Assembly: GCF_022919155.1 (NCBI RefSeq)
Contig: NZ_CP095045.1
Coordinates: 186,001-250,000 of the forward strand
Origin: Leucobacter allii
GTDB lineage: Bacteria; Actinomycetota; Actinomycetes; Actinomycetales; Microbacteriaceae
Length of the DNA: 64,000 bases
Direction: 5' to 3'
Shown: piece by piece, positions 33,557-42,042 of the stretch
Layout of the letters: each line of letters starts with the position of its first letter
How positions within the stretch are numbered: position 1 is the stretch's first letter
Program-made: the position numbers and the translations under genes
Notes under the pieces: model-generated
Databases searched by the model: none
Told to the model about the DNA's origin: nothing
What the model saw: only the letters and a program-made list of their open reading frames with translations

Positions 33557-34753
33557 TCACACCGCGGCGCGCAGCGGCCAGCCGGTGTAGGCCTCGGCGA
33601 GGTAGCGCCGGCCCGCCTCCGACTCGACGACGGAGCGGAGCTCCCCGATCTGGCGGCGGCGGTCGAAGTCGCTCGCATCGGGGGCGACGTGCAGCATGCT
33701 CGTCATCCACCAGGAGAAGTGCTGCGCCTTCCAGATGCGCTGGGAGGCGGCCTCTGCGTAGCCGTCGACGCCGCGCGGGTCGTCCTCGAGCAGGAGGCGG
33801 CGCAGCGCGTCGGCGAGGAGCAGCACGTCGGCGATCGCAAGGTTCATGCCCTTGGCCCCGGTGGGCGGGACGGTGTGCGCCGCGTCGCCGACGAGCGCCG
33901 CGCGACCGCGTCGCAGCTCGTGGGAGACGAAGCTGCGGAAGCGGAGCACGTCGCGCTGGAAGATCGGCCCCTCGGCGAGCCGGGTGCCGGGGACGCGCGC
34001 CTGCAGGCGCTCCCAGATCTCGGCATCGTCGAGGGCGTTCGGGTCGGTGTCGGGATCGCACTGGAAGTACATGCGCTGCACGGTCTCGGAGCGCTGGCTG
34101 ATGAGCGCGAAGCCGTCGGCGGCATTGCTGTAGATGAGCTCCTCGGAGCTCGGCGGCGCCTCACAGAGGATGCCGAACCACGCGAAGGGGTACTCGCGGA
34201 AGTACCCGCCCGAGCGGGAGTCCCCGGTGACGGACGGGCGGACGACGCTGCGCGATCCGTCGGCGCCGACGACGAAGTCGGCGACGATCTCGAAGGGGGT
34301 GCCGTCGGCGCGGGCGCCGCGCACGGTCGGCCGGGCCGAGTCGACGCCCGTGACCTCCGTGACGGTCGCCCCGAATCGCAGGTCCTGCCCGGCGGCGAGC
34401 CGCGCGGCGATGAGATCCCGCAGCACCTCGTGCTGCGGGTAGAGCCAGACGCCGCGCCCGACGAGATCGGCGAAGTCGATGCGGTGCCCCTGCGCCTCGC
34501 CCCCCGGCTCCGCGAAGCGCAGCTCGATGCCGTCGTGCCGCTGGCCGACGGTGCGGGCGCGGCTGCCCGGGATCCCGTCGAGCACCTCGACGGTGCCCTG
34601 CTCGAGGATGCCCGCGCGAATCGTGTGCTCGATCTCCTCTCGGCCGCGCGCATCGACGACGATCGAGTCGATGCCCGCCTCGGCGAGCAGGTGGGAGAGG
34701 ACGAGGCCGGCCGGCCCCGCTCCTACGATGGCGACCCGGGTCCGTTCGGTCAT
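33557..34753 (-). CDS. pobA: 4-hydroxybenzoate 3-monooxygenase
   Basis: A 398-residue class A flavin monooxygenase matching PobA in length and motifs. GAGPAG binds FAD; FVVGADGSRSVVR is the DG motif and LVGDAAHTVPPTGAKGMNLA the GD motif. RAGILEQGTVEVL and YFQCDPDTDPNALDD are PobA-type stretches. It converts 4-hydroxybenzoate to protocatechuate with NAD(P)H and O2, supplying the pca cluster 2 kb away. It is preceded on the same strand by an IclR gene, with a 17-bp palindrome and a CACACT-GGA -10 in the gap, so it is probably activated by that regulator. Confidence 0.93.
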   Translation of the reverse strand: MTERTRVAIVGAGPAGLVLSHLLAEAGIDSIVVDARGREEIEHTIRAGILEQGTVEVLDGIPGSRARTVGQRHDGIELRFAEPGGEAQGHRIDFADLVGRGVWLYPQHEVLRDLIAARLAAGQDLRFGATVTEVTGVDSARPTVRGARADGTPFEIVADFVVGADGSRSVVRPSVTGDSRSGGYFREYPFAWFGILCEAPPSSEELIYSNAADGFALISQRSETVQRMYFQCDPDTDPNALDDAEIWERLQARVPGTRLAEGPIFQRDVLRFRSFVSHELRRGRAALVGDAAHTVPPTGAKGMNLAIADVLLLADALRRLLLEDDPRGVDGYAEAASQRIWKAQHFSWWMTSMLHVAPDASDFDRRRQIGELRSVVESEAGRRYLAEAYTGWPLRAAV

Positions 34754-34814
34754 GGCGTCTCCTTCGACGGCGTGCGGATGCGGGGCCGTCCCTCGGCCCC
34801 GCGCTGTCGCCTCC

Positions 34815-34865
34815 AGTGTGCCCCGGCAGGCCGCCCGACGGCGCCGTGTTCCCGTTGAACGGGAA
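34815..34865 (-). promoter_or_regulatory. pobA promoter with 17-bp palindromic operator
   Basis: TTCCCGTT-G-AACGGGAA at 34849-34865 is a perfect palindrome. CACACT followed by GGAG at 34815-34820 (minus strand) is the -10. The palindrome lies just upstream of the -35 position, an activator location. Confidence 0.6.
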
Positions 34866-34887
34866 TCGAGGATCGCCGCCGCCCCGC

Positions 34888-35640
34888 TCAGGGCCGGTTG
34901 TCGCGCAGCGCCGCCTCGGTCGCGGCCGCGGCGGCGCGGAGGGCCCGTACGGCAGCCTCGGGCGGTGCGTCCCGCGGGAGCACGGCCGAGATCGCCGCGA
35001 TCACCGCGCCCGAGTCGCGCACCGGCACCGCGACGCCGGTCGAGACGGCCTCCACCGTGCCGGGGGCCACGACGACCCCGGCACGCCGGATCTCGGCGAG
35101 CGTGCGGTCGAGACGGACGGGGTCGGTGATCGTGCCGGGCGCGACGGCGCCGAGCGGCCCGGCGAGCACCCGGGCCCGCACGGCGGGATCGGCGTGCGCG
35201 AGCAGCACGAGCCCCGCGGAGGAGGCGTGCAGCGGCAGGCGCCCGGCGATCCGCGCGATGTTCGCACCGGCCTCGGGGTGCGAGAGCCGCTCGAGGAAGA
35301 GCGCGGCGTCCTGCTCCAGGACGGCGAGCTGGGTGTGCTGCCTGATCACCCGCTGCACCTCCTCCATATGGGGCAGCGCGGCCTGCCGGAGCCGGAGGGC
35401 CGTCGAGCCGCGGAGCGCGAGCTCCCACAGCCGCATCCCGAGTCGCACCCGGCGCTCGTCGTCGCGCTCGAGGATGCCGACCGCGACGAGCTCGTCGACG
35501 AGGCGGTGCGCGGTCGAGGAGGGGAGCCCCGCGCGGCGTCCGAGTTCGCTGGCGCTCTGCACCGTGCGCTCGGCGGAGAAGGTCTCGAGCACGCGCACGA
35601 CGCGGGTGATCATCGCGTCGCCGCTCGGGGAGTTCGCCAT
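34888..35640 (-). CDS. IclR-family regulator, probable PobR-type
   Basis: A 250-residue IclR protein. The winged helix-turn-helix is at about residues 10-70 (SASELGRRAGLPSSTAHRLV), followed by the effector domain (GLVLLAHADP, GVAVPVRD). It lies directly upstream of pobA on the same strand and divergent from a second IclR gene, 83 bp away. The palindrome between it and pobA is the likely binding site. A CATGCT box six bases before the ATG fits a leaderless message. Confidence 0.88.
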   Translation of the reverse strand: MANSPSGDAMITRVVRVLETFSAERTVQSASELGRRAGLPSSTAHRLVDELVAVGILERDDERRVRLGMRLWELALRGSTALRLRQAALPHMEEVQRVIRQHTQLAVLEQDAALFLERLSHPEAGANIARIAGRLPLHASSAGLVLLAHADPAVRARVLAGPLGAVAPGTITDPVRLDRTLAEIRRAGVVVAPGTVEAVSTGVAVPVRDSGAVIAAISAVLPRDAPPEAAVRALRAAAAATEAALRDNRP

Positions 35641-35711
35641 GCGCCCAGCATGCCACGGCGGAGCCGGGCGCGATGCGCGACGGCGCGCGTCAGCGGTGCA
35701 CCGCGCCGCGG

Positions 35712-35717
35712 TACGCT
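35712..35717 (+). promoter_or_regulatory. -10 box of leaderless second IclR gene
   Basis: TACGCT, six bases, then the GTG at 35724. The 83-bp gap with the opposing IclR gene holds both promoters. Confidence 0.45.
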
Positions 35718-35723
35718 CGTGCT

Positions 35724-36479
35724 GTGGACGGCGAGGGGATTCTGGACCGGGTGCTCCGCGTGCTCGACTGCTTCTCCGAGGAGGAGCCGGAGCTCGGCGC
35801 GGCCGAGCTGTGCGCGCGTACGGGGCTGCCGGAGTCGACGATGCACCGGCTGCTGCGCGGCTGCGTGGAGCGGGGCCTGCTCATGCGCGCCCCGCAGCAC
35901 GGCTACGCGATCGGCATGCGCCTCTGGGAGCTCGGCGAGGCCTCGCCCGTCTCGGTCCGGCTGCGCGAGACCGCGCTGCCGCACCTCGCGCGCCTCTACG
36001 AGGCGACGGGGGAGAACGTGCACCTCGCCGTGCTGCACGGGGAGGCGCCGGAGGCCGCCGTGGCGCTCATGGTCGGCCGGGTCACGGGGAGACAGGCCAT
36101 CCCGACGGTGAGCCGGGCCGGCGGCCGCAACCCGCTCCACACCACAGGGGTGGGCAAGGCGCTCCTCGCCGCGCAGGACGAGCCGTGGCTCGAACGCTAC
36201 TTCTCCGCGCCGCGGGCGCGGGAGACGGCGCACACGATCACGGACGAGGCGGAGCTCCGCCACGATCTCGAACGCGCGCGGGGGCGGGGCTACGCGACGA
36301 CCCGCGAGGAGATGACCCTCGGCAACATCTCGGTCGCAGCGGCGCTGCCGCGCATCCCGGGCCTCCCGCCTGCGGCGATCGGCGTCGTCGTCCACCTCGC
36401 GCGCGCCGACGAGCGCCGGCTCGCCGCCATCGTGCTGCGGACCGCCCGCGAGCTGCACGCCGAGCTCAAACGGGGCTGA
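35724..36479 (+). CDS. IclR-family regulator, probable pca regulator
   Basis: A 251-residue IclR protein. The helix-turn-helix is near residues 5-65 (LGAAELCARTGLPESTMHRLL) and the effector domain contains NPLHTTGVGKALLAAQDE and YATTREEMTLGNISVAA. The last stretch is typical of PcaR/PcaU-type regulators, which sense protocatechuate or 3-oxoadipate. The GTG at 35724 is chosen from the leaderless -10; an in-frame ATG at 35673 is possible. It reads toward pcaH, 113 bp downstream, where an inverted repeat lies. Confidence 0.87.
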   Translation: MDGEGILDRVLRVLDCFSEEEPELGAAELCARTGLPESTMHRLLRGCVERGLLMRAPQHGYAIGMRLWELGEASPVSVRLRETALPHLARLYEATGENVHLAVLHGEAPEAAVALMVGRVTGRQAIPTVSRAGGRNPLHTTGVGKALLAAQDEPWLERYFSAPRARETAHTITDEAELRHDLERARGRGYATTREEMTLGNISVAAALPRIPGLPPAAIGVVVHLARADERRLAAIVLRTARELHAELKRG

Positions 36480-36502
36480 GCCTTCCCGCGCAGCGTCTCG
36501 CG

Positions 36503-36521
36503 ACTCTCACTGACTGAGAGT
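36503..36521 (+). promoter_or_regulatory. Inverted-repeat operator upstream of pcaH
   Basis: ACTCTC-ACTGACT-GAGAGT, perfect 6-bp arms, 72 bp before the pcaH start. It is the likely site of one of the two IclR proteins. Confidence 0.5.
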
Positions 36522-36592
36522 ATCGACGGGGCCTCCCGTCCGCTGCTGGCACCCTGGATGCGATTCCCCACCGGATGTCGAAGGAGACTGGC

Positions 36593-37414
36593 ATGGCAGA
36601 ACCCACCTCGCCCGCCGCGGCCCCGGAGTCGCTGCTCGCGGCGCCGGATCAGGCGACGCAGCGGCAGATCACGCAGGAGATCACCGATCTCCACGCCGAT
36701 TTCGCGCGGCGCACCGCCGCGGGGGAGCGGCTGCCGCGCACGATGATCGACTTCCCGCCCTATCGCTCCAGCATCCTGCGGCACCCCACGAAGGATCCGA
36801 AGCTCGTCGACCCCGAGACGATCGAGCTGTTCTCCCCGGCCTACGGGCAGCGCGACGTCGCCGCCATCGAGTCCGATCTCACGCTGCAGCACGCCGGCGA
36901 ACCGCTCGGCGAGCGCATGATCGTGACCGGGCGGCTCCTCGACTCCTGGGGCCGGCCGCTCGCGAACCAGCTCATCGAGATCTGGCAGGCGAACTCCGCC
37001 GGGCGCTACATCCACCAGCGCGACCAGCACCCGGCCCCCCTCGACCCGAACTTCACCGGCGCCGGCCGCACCATCACGAACGACCGCGGCGAGTACACCT
37101 TCACGACGATCAAGCCGGGCCCGTACCCGTGGAAGAACCACGTCAACGCCTGGCGCCCCGCCCACATCCACTTCTCGGTGTTCGGGCAGTCATTCACCCA
37201 GCGGCTCATCACCCAGATGTACTTCCCCGGCGATCCGCTCTTCCCGCTCGACCCGATCTACAACACGATCAGGGAGCAGCGGGACCGCGACCGTCTCATC
37301 GGCGTCTACGACCACGATCTGACGCAGCCCGAGTTCCTGATGGGGTACCGCTTCGACATCGTCGTCGACGGACCGAACGCCACCTGGTTCGAGCCCGAAG
37401 AAGGGGAGCACTGA
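36593..37414 (+). CDS. pcaH: Protocatechuate 3,4-dioxygenase beta subunit
   Basis: A 273-residue intradiol dioxygenase beta subunit. The non-haem Fe(III) ligands are visible: Tyr in GEYTFTTIKPGPYPW and the pair His191/His193 in RPAHIHFSVFG. LIEIWQANSAGRY is the conserved beta-barrel core. With PcaG it cleaves protocatechuate between the hydroxyls to 3-carboxy-cis,cis-muconate. AAGGAG lies before the ATG. First gene of pcaHGBDC; its TGA overlaps the pcaG start (TGATG). Confidence 0.96.
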   Translation: MAEPTSPAAAPESLLAAPDQATQRQITQEITDLHADFARRTAAGERLPRTMIDFPPYRSSILRHPTKDPKLVDPETIELFSPAYGQRDVAAIESDLTLQHAGEPLGERMIVTGRLLDSWGRPLANQLIEIWQANSAGRYIHQRDQHPAPLDPNFTGAGRTITNDRGEYTFTTIKPGPYPWKNHVNAWRPAHIHFSVFGQSFTQRLITQMYFPGDPLFPLDPIYNTIREQRDRDRLIGVYDHDLTQPEFLMGYRFDIVVDGPNATWFEPEEGEH

Positions 37415-37980
37415 TGACGCACGAGGCACCCGCGAAGACGCACGAGCCCACCGCCGGCCAGACCATCGGCCCGTTCTTCGCCTACGGCACCGACTTCATC
37501 CAGAAGCACGAGATCGCCTTCCCGCACTCGCCCGGGGCCATCGTGCTCGGCGGCACGGTCTTCGACGGCGCCGGCCAGCCGATCCCCGACTCCATGATCG
37601 AGGTCTTCGGCGCCGACAGCGACGGCACCGTTCCGCGCGCCCGCGGCTCCTTCCGCCGCGACGGCCACTCCTTCACCGGCTGGGGCCGCGCGTTCACGAG
37701 CGACGAGGGCCGCTACGAGTTCTGGACCCGCAACCCCGGATCGGTGGGAGGCGAGGCCCCGTTCTTCGCCGTTGTGGTGTTCGCGCGCGGCCTCCCCGAC
37801 AAGCTGCACACCCGCATCTACCTGCCGGACGACGAGGCGGCGCTCGCCGCCGATCCGTTCCTCGCGGGCCTGTCGCCCGCGGAGCGCGCTACGCTCGTGG
37901 CAACGCGAACGCCCGAGGGGTACCTCAGCCACGACATCCACCTGCAGGGCGAGAAGGAGACCGTCTTCCTTGCCTACTGA
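37414..37980 (+). CDS. pcaG: Protocatechuate 3,4-dioxygenase alpha subunit
   Basis: A 188-residue alpha subunit: TAGQTIGPFF near the N-terminus, VFDGAGQPIPDSMIEVF in the barrel and FFAVVVFARGLPDKLHTRIY in place of the beta subunit's metal ligands. It pairs with PcaH and shapes the substrate pocket. Coupled to pcaH by a one-base overlap. The next gene's start lies inside its 3' end. Confidence 0.95.
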   Translation: MTHEAPAKTHEPTAGQTIGPFFAYGTDFIQKHEIAFPHSPGAIVLGGTVFDGAGQPIPDSMIEVFGADSDGTVPRARGSFRRDGHSFTGWGRAFTSDEGRYEFWTRNPGSVGGEAPFFAVVVFARGLPDKLHTRIYLPDDEAALAADPFLAGLSPAERATLVATRTPEGYLSHDIHLQGEKETVFLAY

Positions 37981-39403
37981 TCCCGCTGCCGCCGCCCCCG
38001 ACGGGGCGGCGTTCGACGTGGGCCTGCTCGCCCCCGTGGCGGCGGGAACCGCCGACGAGCTCGCCGATGCGCGCTTCGCCGACGCGCTCGTCACCGCGGA
38101 GGCGGCGCTCGTGCGCGCCTGGGGCGCGGCGGGCGTCGCGCCGGCGGAGACGGTCTCGGCCGTGTCGGCCGCGCTCGGCTGGCGCGCGGCGGGGGAGCCG
38201 TGCGCACCCGGCGAGCTGCCGATCGGACGGCTCGTCTCCGAGGCCGTGGGCGGAGGCAACCCCGTGATCCCGCTCGTCGCGGTCCTCAAGGAGCGCGTCG
38301 CCGAGCCGCACCGCCGCTGGGTCCACCGCGGCGCGACGAGCCAGGACGTGCTCGACACCGCGCTCATGCTGCTCGCGAAGCGCTCGGCGACGGCGCTGCT
38401 CGCCGATCTGCGCGACACCGCGGAACGCCTCGCGGAGTTCGCCCGCGCGCACCGCGACGAGCCCGCTGCGGCCCGCACGCTCACGCAGCACGCGGTGCCC
38501 ACCACGGTGGGCGCCCGGGCCGCCGGCTGGCTCCGCGGCGTGCGCCGGGCGGCCGACGGTCTCGAGCGGATCGCGGCGGAGCTCCCGGCCCAGCTCGCCG
38601 GGGCCGGCGGCACGCTCGCCTCCTTCGCGAGCATCGGCGGCGACGCGGCCCCGGCGCTCCCCGCGCGCTTCGCGGCGGAGCTCGGTCTCGCCGCCCCCGA
38701 GGGGCCCTGGCACACGGTGCGATGGCCCGTCACGGAGCTCGGCGACGCGCTCGTGCGGGCGACCGACGCGCTCGGCGTCGTCGCCGCCGATGTCGCGACC
38801 CTCAGCCGCACCGAGGTCGGCGAACTCGCCGAGGGGGCGGGCGGCGGCTCCTCCGCGATGCCGCAGAAGCGCAACCCGGCGCGGTCCGTGCTCATCCGCT
38901 CCGCGGCGATCCGGGCGCCGCATCTCGCCGCGACGCTCCACGCCGCCGCCGCCCTCGCGGTCGACGAGCGGCCGGATGGCGCGTGGCACGCCGAGTGGCC
39001 AGCGCTCCGCGAGCTGCTGCGCACGGCCCGCGGCGCCGCGGCGCGCGCGGTCGAGCTCGTCTCGGGGCTGCGCGTCGACCCCGCCGCCGTGCAGCGCAAC
39101 CTGCACCTCACCGGCGGTCTCATCGTGGCCGAGCGGCTCTCGATCGAACTCGCGCCGCGCATCGGCGCCGACCGGCTGCGCGAGATCGTCGCCGCGGCCG
39201 GCGCCGGTGGCGATCTCGCCGAGCTCCTCCGCGCCGAGCCCGCGCTCGCCGGCATCGACATCGACGCGATCCTCGACCCCGCCGGCTATACCGGCCTCGC
39301 CGCCCGCATCGTCGACGCCGCGCTCGCGGAGGGCGCCAGGGCCGATCCCGATGTCACCGCCGCCGACCCCGATCCCGACCCCCGCACGGAGGAGCCCGCA
39401 TGA
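37970..39403 (+). CDS. pcaB: 3-carboxy-cis,cis-muconate cycloisomerase, TTG start
   Basis: A 477-residue fumarase/aspartase-superfamily lyase. HRGATSQDVLDTALML and the signature GSSAMPQKRNPARSV are diagnostic. It lactonises 3-carboxymuconate to 4-carboxymuconolactone. The start is placed at TTG 37970, eleven bases inside pcaG, because GGAG lies ten bases upstream and no ATG or GTG near the expected N-terminus has a ribosome site; a GTG in FDVGLLAP is the alternative. A 25-residue Asp/Pro-rich tail is odd but does not disturb the core. Confidence 0.92.
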   Translation: MPTDPAAAAPDGAAFDVGLLAPVAAGTADELADARFADALVTAEAALVRAWGAAGVAPAETVSAVSAALGWRAAGEPCAPGELPIGRLVSEAVGGGNPVIPLVAVLKERVAEPHRRWVHRGATSQDVLDTALMLLAKRSATALLADLRDTAERLAEFARAHRDEPAAARTLTQHAVPTTVGARAAGWLRGVRRAADGLERIAAELPAQLAGAGGTLASFASIGGDAAPALPARFAAELGLAAPEGPWHTVRWPVTELGDALVRATDALGVVAADVATLSRTEVGELAEGAGGGSSAMPQKRNPARSVLIRSAAIRAPHLAATLHAAAALAVDERPDGAWHAEWPALRELLRTARGAAARAVELVSGLRVDPAAVQRNLHLTGGLIVAERLSIELAPRIGADRLREIVAAAGAGGDLAELLRAEPALAGIDIDAILDPAGYTGLAARIVDAALAEGARADPDVTAADPDPDPRTEEPA

Positions 39404-40179
39404 CCCGACCCGCCATCACCCTCACCGAGCCGGTGGGCGCGGCCGACCGGCCGCTGCTCGTCCTCGGGCACTCGCTCGGCACCGGGGGACTCATCTGGGA
39501 GCGCGTCGTCCCGGCACTCGCGGCGGAGTACCGGGTGACCCTCCTCGCGCTGCCCGGGCACGACGGGGCCCCCGTGCCGACCGAGCCCTTCTCGATCGCG
39601 GAGCTCGCGCAGGCCGTCGCGGACGCGGTGCGCGAGCTGACCCCCCGCGGTGCGCTCTACGCGGGCGTGTCGATCGGCGGGGCGCTCGGGCTGCAGCTCG
39701 CGCTCGACCACGCCGAGCTCTTCCAGGCGGTGGCCATCATCGCCTCGGCCGCGTCCCTCGGCACGGCAGAGCACTGGACCGCGCGCGCCGCGCTCGTGCG
39801 GGAGCAGTCGACCTCCGCCCTCGTGATCTCCTCGGCCCAGGCCTGGTTCGCCCCCGACTCGATCGCGGACGAACCGGAGATCACCGGACGGATCCTGCGC
39901 GTCCTGCAGTCCGTGTCCGACGAGGGCTACGCGCGCTGCGCGGAGGCGCTCGGCGGCTACGACCTCCGCGAGCGGCTGGGGGAGATCGCGATCCCCGTCC
40001 TCGCGATGGGCGGGGAGTTCGACGGCGTCGCTCCCGAGGACCGCCAGGACGAGCTCGTCGCGGGCGTGCAGCAGGGGCGCAAGGCCATCATCGCGGGGGC
40101 CGCCCACCAGCCGCCCGCCGAGCAGGCGGAGGCCGTCGCCGCGGAGCTGCTCGCGTTCTTCGGGGAGGTCGCGCGATGA
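39400..40179 (+). CDS. pcaD: 3-oxoadipate enol-lactonase
   Basis: A 259-residue alpha/beta hydrolase with LGHSLGTGG (oxyanion loop), YAGVSIGGALG (nucleophile Ser), MGGEFDGVAP (acid) and AAHQPPAE (His). It opens the enol-lactone to 3-oxoadipate. It overlaps pcaB and pcaC by four bases each. In many actinobacteria pcaD is fused to pcaC as pcaL; here they are separate. Confidence 0.92.
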   Translation: MTRPAITLTEPVGAADRPLLVLGHSLGTGGLIWERVVPALAAEYRVTLLALPGHDGAPVPTEPFSIAELAQAVADAVRELTPRGALYAGVSIGGALGLQLALDHAELFQAVAIIASAASLGTAEHWTARAALVREQSTSALVISSAQAWFAPDSIADEPEITGRILRVLQSVSDEGYARCAEALGGYDLRERLGEIAIPVLAMGGEFDGVAPEDRQDELVAGVQQGRKAIIAGAAHQPPAEQAEAVAAELLAFFGEVAR

Positions 40180-40619
40180 GCGCCGAGGCGGCCGGCCACG
40201 GCGGCGCTCCCGGCGCCGATGCCGCAGGCGGCGGTCTCGGCGACGCCGAGCGCTTCGCGCGGGGCATGACGGTGCGTCGCGAGGTGCTGTCCGACGCCCA
40301 CGTCGACCGGGCGAACGCCGGGATCACGGAGTTCACGAGCGACTTCCAGGACTTCATCACGCGCACCGCGTGGGGCGACATCTGGTCGCGGCCCGGCCTC
40401 GACCGCAGGTCGCGCTCCGTGGCCGTGCTCACGGCGATGATCGCCCTCGGCCACCACGAGGAGTTCGCGATGCACGTGGCGGCCGCGAGGCGCAACGGCC
40501 TTTCCGTGGCGGAGATCAAGGAGGTCATCCTCCAGGCCGGTCTCTACTGCGGCGTCCCCGCGGCGAACGTGGCCTTCAAGCTGGCGCAGCAGGTGCTCGC
40601 GGAGCTCGGCGAGGCGTAG
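40176..40619 (+). CDS. pcaC: 4-carboxymuconolactone decarboxylase
   Basis: A 147-residue AhpD-like protein: REVLSDAHVDRANAG, WGDIWSRPGLDRRSRS, ALGHHEEFAMHVAAARRNG and EVILQAGLYCGVPAAN are PcaC signatures. It decarboxylates 4-carboxymuconolactone to the enol-lactone used by PcaD. A 25-residue Ala/Gly leader precedes the fold. Last gene of the cluster, followed by a hairpin. Confidence 0.95.
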   Translation: MSAEAAGHGGAPGADAAGGGLGDAERFARGMTVRREVLSDAHVDRANAGITEFTSDFQDFITRTAWGDIWSRPGLDRRSRSVAVLTAMIALGHHEEFAMHVAAARRNGLSVAEIKEVILQAGLYCGVPAANVAFKLAQQVLAELGEA

Positions 40620-40660
40620 CCCCGTCCAGCGGCCGGGCGCCGCGCGGACTGCTCGCACGC

Positions 40661-40680
40661 CGGCGGGACCCGACCCGCCG
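40661..40680. terminator. Hairpin between convergent pcaC and DUF1801-like gene
   Basis: CGGCGGG-ACCCGA-CCCGCCG, a perfect 7-bp stem with a six-base loop, 41 bp after pcaC. No U-tract. Confidence 0.45.
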
Positions 40681-40694
40681 CTCGCCCGCGGCGG

Positions 40695-41036
40695 TCAGGC
40701 CGACGCCGCGGCGTCCGCCTCGGCGACGAGCGCGACGAACGCCTCCGCGTCGAGCGCGTCGTGCTCGCGGAGGTCGATCGCGCGCCGCGTGCCGGCGTCG
40801 AGGCTCGCGTTGAAGAGCCCGGCGGGATCGCTCAGCGAGGCGCCCTTCGCGAAGGTCACCTTGACCTTGTCCCGGTACGTCTCGACGGTGCAGATGAGTC
40901 CTCCGTGGGAGAAGGTCGGCACTCCGGCGGGGTTCGTGGGCTTCACCCACTTCACCTCCTCGGTCGCGCCGGGGACGGCCCGGAGGATGAGGGAGCGGAT
41001 CTCCGCAACGCGGTGCGCGCGCCAGTCGTCGGTCAT
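40695..41036 (-). CDS. DUF1801-family small protein
   Basis: A 113-residue protein of the DUF1801/YdhG type, with EEVKWVKPTNPAGVPTFS and the repeat of strands around VKVTFAKGASL. The family has an SRPBCC-like small fold with no settled function. It stands alone between pcaC and a LysR gene. TATCAT lies seven bases before the ATG, another leaderless candidate. Confidence 0.8.
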   Translation of the reverse strand: MTDDWRAHRVAEIRSLILRAVPGATEEVKWVKPTNPAGVPTFSHGGLICTVETYRDKVKVTFAKGASLSDPAGLFNASLDAGTRRAIDLREHDALDAEAFVALVAEADAAASA

Positions 41037-41043
41037 GGTCGCG

Positions 41044-41049
41044 ATGATA
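41044..41049 (-). promoter_or_regulatory. -10 box of the DUF1801 gene
   Basis: TATCAT on the minus strand, seven bases before the ATG at 41036. Confidence 0.45.
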
Positions 41050-41084
41050 CCCGGGGTGCGCGCCGGGCGGGAGGGGTGCGGGTG

Positions 41085-41996
41085 TCAGACGACCTGTCGT
41101 GCCGGCGGCAGCGCCCGGGCGAACTCCGCGAGCGCTCGGGCGCGCGGGGGGAGGCGCATCCCCCGCGCGAACGCGAGGACCACGCGCACCGTCGGGATGT
41201 GGTCGGTGATCTCGAGCTCCCGGATCGGCAGGCCCTCGGCCGTCACGGTCATCGGCGAGCGCTGGCCCAGCACGGCATAGCCGAGTCCTCGGCCGACCAG
41301 CGTGCGCATGAGCTCGACGCTCGAGACCGTGTAGGCCTCGCGGGGGGCGGCGTCCATGTGATCGGACCACGAGGAGGGATCGGACATCGGGGGGATGCTG
41401 AGCCTGATGAGCGGCTCGTCCGCGAGCTCGCGGAGATCGACCGAGGTCCGGTGGGCGAGACGATGATCGGCCGCCACGATCACGTAGGGCTTCATCTCGA
41501 TGACGCGGACGTAGTCCAGGGTCTCCGGGAGATCGCGCTCGTAGAGGAAGGCCGCCTCCAGTTCGCCGCCCTCCAGCGCCGCATACAGCGCATCCTGCGT
41601 GCCCTCGCGGAAGTCGATGGAGAGCGCCGGGTGCTGCTTCGCGAACGTGTCGCAGACGTCCGGCATGAGCATCGACGCGATGCCCGTGAGGCAGCCGACG
41701 TGGAGCGTGCCCGTGACGGCGTCGGAGTGGGCATTGAGCTTGAGCTGCAACTCCGTGGACTGCACGATGATCGCACGCGCGATCGGGAGCACGACGCGAC
41801 CCTCGGGGGTGAGCACGACGCCCTTGGCGCGCCGCCGGTGCAGGAGCTGCGTGCCGAGCGCCCGCTCGAGTTCGGTCAGGGCCACGCCGAGGCCGACGGG
41901 GGAGACGTGGCAGCGCTCGGCCGCCGCGCGGATCGTACCGGTCTCCGCAGCCGCGACGAAGTACTCGAGCTGTTTGAGGGTCCACTGCGCCTGCAT
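41085..41996 (-). CDS. LysR-family transcriptional regulator
   Basis: A 303-residue LysR protein of a different branch from the other three in this region: WTLKQLEYFVAAAETGTIRA, then SPVGLGVALTELERALG. The ATG at 41996 has GGAAGGAG nine bases upstream; an upstream ATG at 42032 lacks one. It is divergent from the ABC importer at 42300. A TACACT-GGC -10 and an inverted repeat TAAGC-N8-GCTTA lie in the gap. It probably controls the importer operon and itself. Confidence 0.9.
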   Translation of the reverse strand: MQAQWTLKQLEYFVAAAETGTIRAAAERCHVSPVGLGVALTELERALGTQLLHRRRAKGVVLTPEGRVVLPIARAIIVQSTELQLKLNAHSDAVTGTLHVGCLTGIASMLMPDVCDTFAKQHPALSIDFREGTQDALYAALEGGELEAAFLYERDLPETLDYVRVIEMKPYVIVAADHRLAHRTSVDLRELADEPLIRLSIPPMSDPSSWSDHMDAAPREAYTVSSVELMRTLVGRGLGYAVLGQRSPMTVTAEGLPIRELEITDHIPTVRVVLAFARGMRLPPRARALAEFARALPPARQVV

Positions 41997-42042
41997 GTCC
42001 GCGCTCCTTCCGTCGTCCGGCCCGCACGGCACGTGGAGTGCC

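Noticed and set aside
28270..33678. An open frame of about 1800 codons antisense to the glutamate dehydrogenase gene
   Set aside because: It is a GC-rich shadow: Arg/Pro/Val-rich, no fold motifs, and fully explained by the conserved 1600-residue dehydrogenase on the other strand.
41041..41060. GATACCC sequence upstream of the DUF1801 gene
   Set aside because: It is the complement of the TATCAT -10 and lacks the rest of the element.
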